NCBI RefSeq assembly: GCF_021107415.1
Contig: NZ_JAIOSW010000439.1
Span: 1-13,540, forward strand
Source: Desulfobacula sp.
Lineage (GTDB): Bacteria > Desulfobacterota > Desulfobacteria > Desulfobacterales > Desulfobacteraceae
DNA: 13,540 bases
Direction of reading: 5' to 3'
The stretch's first letter is position 1, and the number at the start of each line of letters is the position of its first letter. A program made the position numbers and the translations under genes. A model generated the notes under the pieces. It was not told where the DNA came from. It saw only the letters and a program-made list of their open reading frames with translations, and did not search any database. This document shows, piece by piece, positions 1 through 6,404 of the stretch.

Positions 1-951
1 TCATGCAGGATCAAATTTTACAGGCGGATCAATTTTGTGGCCGCATAAAAATTCCCTGGCTTTCAATCGTTTTCCGGATGTTCCCATGAGCTCAAGGATG
101 ATAAGGGTGCCGTTTCCGGTTGCCACATGAATCCCTTCTTTATTGCATTGAAAAATAACGCCTGGTTCTTGATGTGAAGCCAGATCAGAGGCCCGAGCCT
201 TATAAATTTTAATTCTTTTATTCCCAAGATTGGTAAAGGCTCCCGGCCAGGGTGTCATGGCATTAATATGAGCGCAGATCTGTCTGTTCTCAAGATTCCA
301 GTCGATCTTACCATCACTTTTTTTCAGCATTTTTACATAAGTGGCCGTTGTGTGATCCTGGGGGCTGGGTTCAAGACGATTGTCCAAAATGGCATGAATG
401 GTTTCAACAATAAGATCAGCACCGATTTTCCCTAACCTGTCATGGATATCCTGGGCCGTATCATGTTCTGATATGGGTGTTGATAATGTAAGCAAAATAT
501 CCCCGGCATCCATATCTTTTGCCATGACCATGGTGGTAACCCCGGTTGTTTTGTCCAGATTCAGGATAGATGTCTGGATGGGAGAGGCACCCCGGTATCT
601 GGGTAAAAGTGATGCATGAATATTAATGGGAAATACTTTGGGAATATCCAAAATTTCCTGTGAAAGGATCTGCCCAAACGCTGCCACAACAAAAAAATCA
701 GGATGAAGGGATAAAAGTTTTTCCCTGGCATCTTTTGAATTGATTTTCTCGGGTTGAAAAACATCAAGCCCAAGTTTCAGTGCAGCAGTCTTGACAGGTG
801 AAGGTGTAAGTTTTTTCCCTCTGCCCTTGGGTCTGTCTGGCTGCGTGACAACAAGGCTGATATAAAAATCATCCTGTGCAGCCAGTTGCTGTAATGCAGG
901 TACGCTGAAATCAGGTGTCCCCATATATATAATATTGGTCTTGTGTTTCAC
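1..951 (-). CDS. fmt: Methionyl-tRNA formyltransferase
   Basis: Transfers a formyl group from 10-formyltetrahydrofolate to Met-tRNA(fMet) in the cytoplasm, for translation initiation. The 316-residue protein has the family's usual length. Visible are the N-terminal GTPDFSVP (11-18), the [10 protein letters not shown] loop (36-45), and the catalytic block [17 protein letters not shown] starting at residue 110. Asn110, His112 and Asp148 (in DMDAGD) match the E. coli triad N106/H108/D144 with a constant offset of four. The C-terminal OB-like part begins around the MTPWPGAF stretch. The start is GTG and overlaps the TGA of the upstream def gene by three bases (GTGA), so the two are translationally coupled. 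The stop lies at the very edge of the window and the gene is complete. The assignment is firm; the def-fmt pairing is a classical arrangement. Confidence 0.97.
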   Translation of the reverse strand: MKHKTNIIYMGTPDFSVPALQQLAAQDDFYISLVVTQPDRPKGRGKKLTPSPVKTAALKLGLDVFQPEKINSKDAREKLLSLHPDFFVVAAFGQILSQEILDIPKVFPINIHASLLPRYRGASPIQTSILNLDKTTGVTTMVMAKDMDAGDILLTLSTPISEHDTAQDIHDRLGKIGADLIVETIHAILDNRLEPSPQDHTTATYVKMLKKSDGKIDWNLENRQICAHINAMTPWPGAFTNLGNKRIKIYKARASDLASHQEPGVIFQCNKEGIHVATGNGTLIILELMGTSGKRLKAREFLCGHKIDPPVKFDPA

Positions 952-1487
952 TGATCTTTAAGCTTTTTTGCAAGTTTTTTTTTATATATAGCTCTTTTTA
1001 AGACGCTGATTCTGTCAATAAATAAGATACCATCAAGATGATCGATTTCATGCTGCATGATGATGGCAAGAATTCCTTCTGCATCAAATTCAAGTTTTTT
1101 CCCTTCAATATTAAGTGCCCTGACAGTGACTTTTTCATATCTTTTAACATCAGCACTGTAATCCAACACACTTAAACAGGCCTCTTTCTCTGAAATAATA
1201 CTACCGGAAGCAGCGATTATTCCGGGATTTATCAATGCAGTGAATTCGTTAATGGAGCCATCCCTATCCGGGTTTGCTGCATTGGAATCATAGACGATAA
1301 TTCTTTTGTTTACACCGGCCTGGGGTGCCGCAAGCCCAACACCCGGTGCGTTAAACATGGTTTCACCCATGTCATTAATCAGTTTTTTTATGTCGTCATC
1401 AATAGCACCCTTATCCGCGTTGTCAACCTTAGCAGAAGGTTGCAATAAAGATTTTTCCGGGTATGTTAAAATCTTAAGAATGGCCAT
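948..1487 (-). CDS. def: Peptide deformylase
   Basis: Metal-dependent hydrolase that removes the N-formyl group from nascent proteins. The 179-residue protein shows all three family motifs: GVGLAAPQ (49-56), EACLS (102-106) and QHEIDH (145-150). The inferred metal ligands are Cys104, His146 and His150, with Glu147 as general base. Motif 2 reads EACLS, where most enzymes have EGCLS. The metal-binding Cys is kept, so the enzyme should be active. The ATG lies inside the 3' end of ribF (14-base overlap) and only a poor ribosome-binding site is visible, so translation is probably coupled to ribF. It is the middle gene of the ribF-def-fmt operon. Confidence 0.96.
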   Translation of the reverse strand: MAILKILTYPEKSLLQPSAKVDNADKGAIDDDIKKLINDMGETMFNAPGVGLAAPQAGVNKRIIVYDSNAANPDRDGSINEFTALINPGIIAASGSIISEKEACLSVLDYSADVKRYEKVTVRALNIEGKKLEFDAEGILAIIMQHEIDHLDGILFIDRISVLKRAIYKKKLAKKLKDQ

Positions 1488-2418
1488 TTTTTTCTAAGAT
1501 GTCCCTTGCAATTTTAATGTCTTTTTTTATCTGTTCAGAAAGTTCATGAATATTGGCAAATTTTTTTTCATCCCTTAATTTTTCAACCATATTCACCCTG
1601 ATTCGTGTATTATAAATATCATGGTTAAAATTAAGGATATGCACTTCAATGGTAAACATCCGGTCACCAAAGGTTGGTGAAAATCCAATATTTGCCACAC
1701 CCCAAAAATCACCTTTGGCGGTCTCAACAGTGACGGCATAAACACCATGTTTGGGGCAGAGTTCATCATGCAGTTTAATATTGGCAGTGGGAAACCCTAA
1801 CTGACTGCCGCCACGCTCACGGCCTTTGATAACTTTTCCCCTGATTTGATAGTGCCTGCCAAGATATTTCATGGCATGATCAACTTTTCCTGCCATAATT
1901 ATTTCACGTATTCTTGTGCTGCTGATTCTTTTTGTTCCTGAATCCGTGTCATTTATCCAGGGAGAGATAATGGTTTGAAAGCCAATCTTTTTACCTTCTT
2001 TTTTTAACAGGTCTATGTTGCCCAGCCGGTTTTTTCCAAATGAATAATCCGCATCAATAATGATTGCCTTCATTCCAATTTTATTCACAAGGATTTTTTC
2101 AATAAAGTCATGGGCGGTAATCGCGGCAAACGCCATGTTGAATTTGATACACAATAAAACATCTATACCACAGTTTTCAATGAGTTCAACCTTTTGATCC
2201 CTTCTAGTAATCAAAGGGGGCCCTGAGATGCCCAATGCTTTCAGCGGGTGGGGCGCAAATGTCATGACAACAGATGTCCCGTTGATTTGTTTTGCTTTTT
2301 CTATGACTTGCCGGAAGAGACTTTGATGCCCTTTATGGACACCGTCAAAGTTACCGATGGTAATGACAGCATTTTTAAACGGACTGTCAATTTGATCTAT
2401 ATTTTCAATTAATTCCAT
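1474..2418 (-). CDS. ribF: Bifunctional riboflavin kinase / FAD synthetase
   Basis: Converts riboflavin to FMN (C-terminal kinase) and FMN to FAD (N-terminal adenylyltransferase). With the start used here the protein has 314 residues. Seen: [10 protein letters not shown] (22-31) nucleotide-binding motif, TFAPHP (53-58), [11 protein letters not shown], and ISSTRIRE before the domain junction. The kinase domain carries [29 protein letters not shown] and EVHILNF. The reading frame is open upstream to 2454, but the ATG at 2418 is preferred: it has AAAAGG a few bases upstream and puts the protein start just before the conserved region. The longer version would also run into a strong promoter-like element. 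It is the first gene of the operon with def and fmt. Confidence 0.95.
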   Translation of the reverse strand: MELIENIDQIDSPFKNAVITIGNFDGVHKGHQSLFRQVIEKAKQINGTSVVMTFAPHPLKALGISGPPLITRRDQKVELIENCGIDVLLCIKFNMAFAAITAHDFIEKILVNKIGMKAIIIDADYSFGKNRLGNIDLLKKEGKKIGFQTIISPWINDTDSGTKRISSTRIREIIMAGKVDHAMKYLGRHYQIRGKVIKGRERGGSQLGFPTANIKLHDELCPKHGVYAVTVETAKGDFWGVANIGFSPTFGDRMFTIEVHILNFNHDIYNTRIRVNMVEKLRDEKKFANIHELSEQIKKDIKIARDILEKNGHS

Positions 2419-2447
2419 ATTTACCTTTTCTGTTTGGAACAATAATC

Positions 2448-2476
2448 TTGACAAAACTCATAAACAAATATATATA
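2448..2476 (+). promoter_or_regulatory. Putative sigma-70 promoter of the tRNA-Leu pair
   Basis: A perfect -35 TTGACA (2448-2453) is followed after exactly 17 bases by TATATA (2471-2476). The predicted transcript would start near 2483 and run about 58 bases to the first tRNA. The spacing and perfect -35 are seen; use as the tRNA promoter is inferred from position. Confidence 0.6.
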
Positions 2477-2499
2477 GCCTAACTGTCTTTTTTAAGCAA
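2471..2499 (-). promoter_or_regulatory. Putative promoter of ribF-def-fmt sharing its -10 box
   Basis: On the minus strand TTGCTT (2499-2494) lies 17 bases before TATATA (2476-2471). The same hexamer is the -10 box of the plus-strand promoter, because TATATA is its own reverse complement. The -35 matches consensus less well than the opposing one. The leader to the ribF ATG at 2418 would be about 45 bases. Confidence 0.45.
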
Positions 2500-2540
2500 T
2501 CTTTAATTGCCTGATAAGGTGCAGCAAAGTAAGGTTTAGT

Positions 2541-2627
2541 GCCGAAGTGGCGGAATTGGTAGACGCACCAGTTTCAGGGACTGGCGAGCGTATGCTTGTG
2601 GGAGTTCGAATCTCCCCTTCGGCACCA
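2541..2627 (+). tRNA. tRNA-Leu (anticodon CAG)
   Basis: An 87-base cloverleaf with a long variable arm typical of class II tRNA-Leu. The acceptor stem GCCGAAG/CTTCGGC pairs fully. The anticodon stem CCAGT/ACTGG holds the loop TTCAGGG, giving anticodon CAG for codon CUG. The T arm is GGGAG-TTCGAAT-CTCCC. Discriminator A and an encoded CCA end the gene at 2627. Confidence 0.96.
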
Positions 2628-2649
2628 AATGATACAATCAAAGGGTTAA

Positions 2650-2734
2650 GCCGAAGTGGTGGAATTGGTAGACACGCTAGACTTAGGATCTAGTGCCGCG
2701 AGGCGTGGAAGTTCAAGTCTTCTCTTCGGTACCA
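2650..2734 (+). tRNA. tRNA-Leu (anticodon TAG)
   Basis: An 85-base class II tRNA lying 22 bases after the previous one and probably cotranscribed with it. Acceptor GCCGAAG/CTTCGGT has a G-U pair at position 1-72. The anticodon stem CTAGA/TCTAG holds the loop CTTAGGA, giving anticodon TAG for codon CUA. The T arm GGAAG/CTTCT also includes a G-U pair. Discriminator A and CCA are encoded. The first 29 or so bases nearly repeat those of the CAG gene, which suggests that the two share an origin. Confidence 0.95.
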
Positions 2735-2740
2735 TATATG

Positions 2741-2795
2741 AATAAAGGCTTTACAGAGATTTTGAAAATTTCTTTGTAAGGCCTTTATTCTTTGG
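2741..2795 (+). terminator. Rho-independent terminator after the tRNA-Leu genes
   Basis: Two arms pair over about 20 bases: AATAAAGGCTTTACAGAGA on the left and the region ending GTAAGGCCTTTATT on the right (2741-2789). A few mismatches are present and the centre is AT-rich. Only a short T-rich stretch (TTCTTT) follows, so termination may be partial. It lies between the tRNAs and the next gene and is probably the end of the tRNA transcript. Confidence 0.6.
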
Positions 2796-2831
2796 GGTGA
2801 TAATAGGGTGACAAAAGGGCCCCTTATTGTT

Positions 2832-3842
2832 ATGAATAATTGCGAACAGATAGTTAAAAAGAATTTCATAAGATTTTCCTTAATGATCCTGTTGGTTTTT
2901 ATTATCCTGACCCAGTTAACAGGGTGTCTAAGCCTTCTTAAAGGTGAATATTATTTGGGAACTGAAAAATATGAAACCGGTATTCAGGCCTTTGAACAGG
3001 AAATCAAGAAGAAACCAAATGTTGCAAATAATTATTTTTATCTTGGTCGTTTCCTGCTGGCCCAGAAAAAATACATAAAAGCAAATACACAATTTAAAAA
3101 GGCAGTTGTCTTAGACCCTGGGAATGATACTTATCATTTCTGGCTGGGTGTATCCTACGGAGGGCTTAAAAAGGATCAACTTGAAATAGAAAATTACAGA
3201 AAGGCAATTGAACTGAATGGCAGATATGCTCAGGCCCATACTTATCTCGGGCACAGCCGGCTTCGATCCAAAAAGTATTCACTTGCCCTGAAAAGCTATG
3301 ACAAAGCCCTGTCTCTACGCTCGGACAACCCACCCGCTCTCTATAATCGTGCATTAATCCTGAACAGGCTAAAGAGAAATTCTGAGGCAAAGTCAGCCTT
3401 TAAACAATACCTGAAAGATTATGGTAATAGCCCGAAAGCCATTACGGCAACCGCATATTTGAACCAAATGGGTGATTTTGAATATAGGATCCATTTGTTC
3501 AATCGAAGAAAGATAGTTCTTAAAAAAATTGATTTTGATCAGTTTAAGCCGGAATTGAAAAAAGAATCTCTGCCATCCCTTAAAATAGTCGGATATATGA
3601 TCAAGAAGAATTCCAGGTTTGTTCTGCATATTCTTTCGTATCAGAAAAATAATAAAGTACTGGCCCAAAAAAAAGCAAAAGCCGTAAAAATTTATCTATT
3701 AAATCACTACTCCGGGATACAACCGGAACAAATTAAATTAAGCTGGTTCGACATTCCTGAACGTATCAGTATAGGAAAACGGAATCATACCCTTGACGAT
3801 TCCATAAATCTTTTTGGCGTTCTAAAATCAGGGGCCGAATAA
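2832..3842 (+). CDS. TPR-repeat lipoprotein with OmpA-like C-terminal region
   Basis: Not a gene I can name. The N-terminus has a basic stretch, a hydrophobic core (roughly residues 15-27) and a lipobox LTGC with Cys32 as lipidation site. The next residue is Leu rather than Asp, so by the Lol +2 rule an outer-membrane location is expected. From about residue 45 to 205 come tetratricopeptide repeats, for example YLGRFLLAQKKYIKANTQFK and ALKSYDKALSLRSDNPPALY. The last 100 residues have the strand-helix pattern of an OmpA-like fold (LKIVGYMIKKN, AKAVKIYLLNHY-GIQPEQI, then SWFDIPERISIG). They lack the usual Asp and Arg peptidoglycan ligands, so binding to cell wall is doubtful. It is a full-length paralogue of the periplasmic half of the gene at 4458-5600. 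A GTG at 2808 is an alternative start, eight residues longer; neither start has a strong ribosome-binding site. It probably heads the operon of the sigma factor that follows. Confidence 0.85.
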   Translation: MNNCEQIVKKNFIRFSLMILLVFIILTQLTGCLSLLKGEYYLGTEKYETGIQAFEQEIKKKPNVANNYFYLGRFLLAQKKYIKANTQFKKAVVLDPGNDTYHFWLGVSYGGLKKDQLEIENYRKAIELNGRYAQAHTYLGHSRLRSKKYSLALKSYDKALSLRSDNPPALYNRALILNRLKRNSEAKSAFKQYLKDYGNSPKAITATAYLNQMGDFEYRIHLFNRRKIVLKKIDFDQFKPELKKESLPSLKIVGYMIKKNSRFVLHILSYQKNNKVLAQKKAKAVKIYLLNHYSGIQPEQIKLSWFDIPERISIGKRNHTLDDSINLFGVLKSGAE

Positions 3843-3903
3843 AAGGACCTTTTTTTAGACATATTTTTGTGACCGAAATCATTACCCGTCCGTATACATG
3901 GAT

Positions 3904-3910
3904 AAAGGGG
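3904..3910 (+). promoter_or_regulatory. Ribosome-binding site deciding the sigma-factor start
   Basis: AAAGGGG lies six bases before a TTG at 3917. The only upstream alternative, a GTG at 3869, has no such signal before it. This site favours the shorter sigma factor. Confidence 0.5.
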
Positions 3911-3916
3911 ATACTT

Positions 3917-4471
3917 TTGAAAGAGCATGCTGATATTGACATAGTTGAACAGATTCTGGACGGAAAGAAAAATTGGTATCGATTTATTATGGATAAATAT
4001 CAAAATCCGATTTTTAGTTTAATGATGCGTACCACAGGATCACGTTCAGATGCAGAGGAGCTTACACAGGAAACGTTTATGAAAGCATATGCAGCACTTC
4101 ATAGATTCGACACAAAGAAAAAGTTTTTTCCCTGGCTGTATACCATTGGTATGAATCTCTTCAGGGACTGGAAACGAAAAGACCTGAATCAACCCAGGGC
4201 ATCCTCCCCATTTTCTGAAAACCAGCTTGTTGATGAAAATGATTTCAACCAGGAACTTGTTGTCACAAGAAAAGAAGATATGGCTCTGGTTCAAAAGGGA
4301 TTGTCCATGCTTCCTCTCGACTATAGTGAAGTTGTCATTCTTCGATTTCGATATGATTTGTCTATCCGGGAAATTTCAGAGATTTTTAACATTTCCATGA
4401 GTGCATCAAAAATGAGGATACACCGTGGATTAAAACAACTTAAACAAGTGGTCTGCCATGAAAACAAATAA
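3917..4471 (+). CDS. ECF-type RNA polymerase sigma factor (sigma-70 family)
   Basis: Directs RNA polymerase to a dedicated promoter set, normally under control of a cognate anti-sigma factor. From the TTG start the protein has 184 residues, the usual ECF size. The N-terminus DIDIVEQILDGKKNWYRFIM is typical. Region 2 holds SRSDAEELTQETFMKAYAAL and FFPWLYTIGMNLFRDWKRK. After an acidic linker comes region 4 with LSMLPLDYSEVVILRFRYDL and the helix-turn-helix IREISEIFNISMSASKMRIHR. The frame is open to a GTG at 3869 (200 residues), but the strong ribosome-binding site supports 3917. The 3' end overlaps the next gene by 14 bases, the usual sigma/anti-sigma coupling. The exact ECF group cannot be assigned by eye. 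Confidence 0.93.
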   Translation: MKEHADIDIVEQILDGKKNWYRFIMDKYQNPIFSLMMRTTGSRSDAEELTQETFMKAYAALHRFDTKKKFFPWLYTIGMNLFRDWKRKDLNQPRASSPFSENQLVDENDFNQELVVTRKEDMALVQKGLSMLPLDYSEVVILRFRYDLSIREISEIFNISMSASKMRIHRGLKQLKQVVCHENK

Positions 4472-5600
4472 CAAAAGAGATAACATTTTTGAAGAAAATC
4501 TGGTTTCCATGATTAAGGCACTTCCGGAGGATGCATCGTCTGAAAATCTGACTTTGGAGGTCATGAGCAGACTAAGAGAAACAGATAAATCTTTTTTTGA
4601 AAAACTGGCCGATTTATTCAGGCACCGTGTTACGATTTCTTTCTCCCCTGTCAAGGCAGTCTGTGTTACGGTTTTATTGCTGGTCGGTTTGTTATTTATT
4701 CAAGTTGATTTTCCACCGGGCGAGGCTATAGATACCGCAAAGAGAATAGAAAACATTTATCCTGCAACCCATTCATCCAACTATTTTTTAGGCAGAAGTC
4801 TGTTAACTCAAGGGGCATATGAAAGGTCCATTGGTTTTTTTAAACAGGCAGTTGTGCTGAATCCTGTCGATTCAGACTACCACTTCTGGCTGGGAGTCAA
4901 TTATGGGAACCTTAAGGACTATCAAAATGAGAGAATTTCGTACTTAAAAGCGATCTCTCTAACGCCGGGCCATCTCATGTCCCATTATTTTCTGGGCCAC
5001 AGTTATTTGAATGACAAAAAATGGGATATGGCGCTTGAAGCCTATGACAACGCACTATCCATCCGTCCGGCACTTGAACAGGCGCTTTTTAACAGGGGAC
5101 TTGCCTTAAAAGGTATTGGCCATAACCAGGAAGAGATCCAGGCGTGGAAGCGTTATCTTGCCGTGAAGAAAACAGGGCTGTGGGCTCTAAGGGCAGCGGC
5201 ACATTTAAACGCTTCAGGCGACTTTTCATACAGAACCTATCAGATTGGAAAACAGAAAATGGTAATGGGACCGTTTTTGACCAATGACGTTGGAAATAAC
5301 CCAATGTTTTCTGTTTCTTCTTTGGACAGACTGGGGGAATCCCTGCGGTTATCCCCGGATCTTGATCTGTTTGTAATTGTATATTTAAACAACAATCCCG
5401 ACACTGCTGAATATCAAGCTAAAAATATAAAAAATAAACTTTTGGAAAATTTTCCTGAAATTGATTCCGCTCGTATTAAAATTAGTTGGTTTGGAATTGG
5501 GGAAGAAATGACAATCGGTAATAAATCATTTTTTTTGAAACAATCTGTTCGTTTTTTGGGTTTTAAAAGAGAATTAAAAGATAAAGGAGTTAACATATGA
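4458..5600 (+). CDS. Putative membrane anti-sigma factor with periplasmic TPR and OmpA-like domains
   Basis: A 380-residue protein in three parts. Residues 1-60 are polar and presumably cytoplasmic, with ALPEDASSENLTLEVMSRLR (21-40), which resembles the short leader of anti-sigma-like proteins in this group of bacteria. No zinc-binding HxxxCxxC motif is present. Residues 66-82 form one transmembrane helix. The rest should be periplasmic: TPR units from about 105 to 235 (YHFWLGVNYGNLKDYQNERI, MALEAYDNALSIRPALEQAL) and an OmpA-like region from about 285 to 350, ending in the SWFGIGEEMTIG block. The lipoprotein at 2832-3842 shares the same modules (YHFWLGVSYGGLK, SWFDIPERISIG). The 14-base overlap with the sigma gene strongly suggests that this protein restrains it; anti-sigma function is inference from topology and coupling. 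It overlaps the next gene by four bases. Confidence 0.85.
   Translation: MKTNNKRDNIFEENLVSMIKALPEDASSENLTLEVMSRLRETDKSFFEKLADLFRHRVTISFSPVKAVCVTVLLLVGLLFIQVDFPPGEAIDTAKRIENIYPATHSSNYFLGRSLLTQGAYERSIGFFKQAVVLNPVDSDYHFWLGVNYGNLKDYQNERISYLKAISLTPGHLMSHYFLGHSYLNDKKWDMALEAYDNALSIRPALEQALFNRGLALKGIGHNQEEIQAWKRYLAVKKTGLWALRAAAHLNASGDFSYRTYQIGKQKMVMGPFLTNDVGNNPMFSVSSLDRLGESLRLSPDLDLFVIVYLNNNPDTAEYQAKNIKNKLLENFPEIDSARIKISWFGIGEEMTIGNKSFFLKQSVRFLGFKRELKDKGVNI
5583..5589 (+). promoter_or_regulatory. Strong ribosome-binding site of the exported E/K-rich protein
   Basis: AAAGGAG is seven bases before the ATG at 5597, inside the last codons of the anti-sigma gene. It is the best Shine-Dalgarno site in the cluster and suggests this protein is made in larger amounts than its neighbours. 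Confidence 0.65.
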
Positions 5601-6349
5601 GAACCAGGAGTTTTAAGCTTTTCAATATTATTATACTGATGGTATTTCATCTGTTTATCTTTGGCCTCATGAGCCTTGCATTTGCTGCTGATCCCCCTCC
5701 TGAAGAAGAAGGTGGAGAAATTGTCCAAACAGAAGAGCAAAATGAGCCTGAAGATGATCTGGAGGAACCGGTTTTTAAAAATCCTACCCAAGCTCAGCGG
5801 GCTATCAATCTGGCAGAAGCATATGCGGCAAAACCAGATCCTGAACTTGAAGAAGCACTAGATGCCCTTGAAAAAGCAGAGAATGATTTACTATCGGCAA
5901 AAGAAGACGGTGATAAAGAAGCGATTGAAAAAGCAGAGGAGGCACTTGAAAATGCTCAGGAAGCTGCTGATAGTTACATGGCTGAAAATGCCGGGATAAC
6001 ACCGGAAGAAATTGGAGAAATGCGTGAAGAGGGAATGGGCTGGGGAGAAATTGCTCATGAGTTAGGTCTTCACCCGGGTGTTCTGGGTATGAGGCACACG
6101 AAAACATATAAAAACAAGAAAGGTTGGGAAGAAGATATCAGCCCTGACGGTGAGGTATCTGATTTTGAGATCGAAGAGGCAACTGCACGGAACTTTAAGT
6201 CGGGTTTTTCAAAAGGGCATGGTGCATCTGTCGATAACAAAGGGAATAAAAATGATAAAGGCAAGTCATCTGGAAAAGGCGAAAAGGGAAAGACAAATTC
6301 CGGGAATAAAGGCGGAAGTAAAGGAAACAATGGCGGGAAAAAGAAATAA
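5597..6349 (+). CDS. Exported acidic protein with Gly/Lys/Asn-rich tail, function unknown
   Basis: A 250-residue protein I cannot name. A clear signal peptide spans 1-30, ending AFA before ADPPP. Residues 35-60 are very acidic. Residues 65-128 are Ala/Glu/Lys-rich and likely helical or coiled coil (LEEALDALEKAENDLLSAKE). Residues 134-164 form the only globular-looking part, with the block MREEGMGWGEIAHELGLHPG, which has the spacing of a helix-turn-helix although the protein is exported. Residues 205-250 are low-complexity Lys/Gly/Asn/Ser, strongly basic. The acidic body and basic tail suggest interaction with polyanions such as DNA, polysaccharide or cell wall, but this is speculation. ATGA overlap with the anti-sigma gene and a strong ribosome-binding site place it firmly in the sigma operon. 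Confidence 0.85.
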   Translation: MRTRSFKLFNIIILMVFHLFIFGLMSLAFAADPPPEEEGGEIVQTEEQNEPEDDLEEPVFKNPTQAQRAINLAEAYAAKPDPELEEALDALEKAENDLLSAKEDGDKEAIEKAEEALENAQEAADSYMAENAGITPEEIGEMREEGMGWGEIAHELGLHPGVLGMRHTKTYKNKKGWEEDISPDGEVSDFEIEEATARNFKSGFSKGHGASVDNKGNKNDKGKSSGKGEKGKTNSGNKGGSKGNNGGKKK

Positions 6350-6404
6350 TTTATTTATTTTCCTGAATAAAGATAGTTTTAATTGATTGCCTTGTATGAA
6401 CTAA

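Noticed and set aside
2541..2734. tRNA-Leu genes as an integration site of a mobile element
   Set aside because: I found no copy of a tRNA 3' end elsewhere in the window and no integrase or transposase gene.
3840..3859. AAAAGGACCTTTTTTT after the TPR lipoprotein gene as a terminator
   Set aside because: The arms leave a one-base loop, too small for an RNA hairpin, and the sigma gene downstream has no other obvious promoter.
5805..6330. Long minus-strand frames opposite the exported E/K-rich gene
   Set aside because: They are Leu/Phe/Pro-rich antisense images of Glu/Lys/Gly codons, without ribosome-binding sites or recognisable domains.
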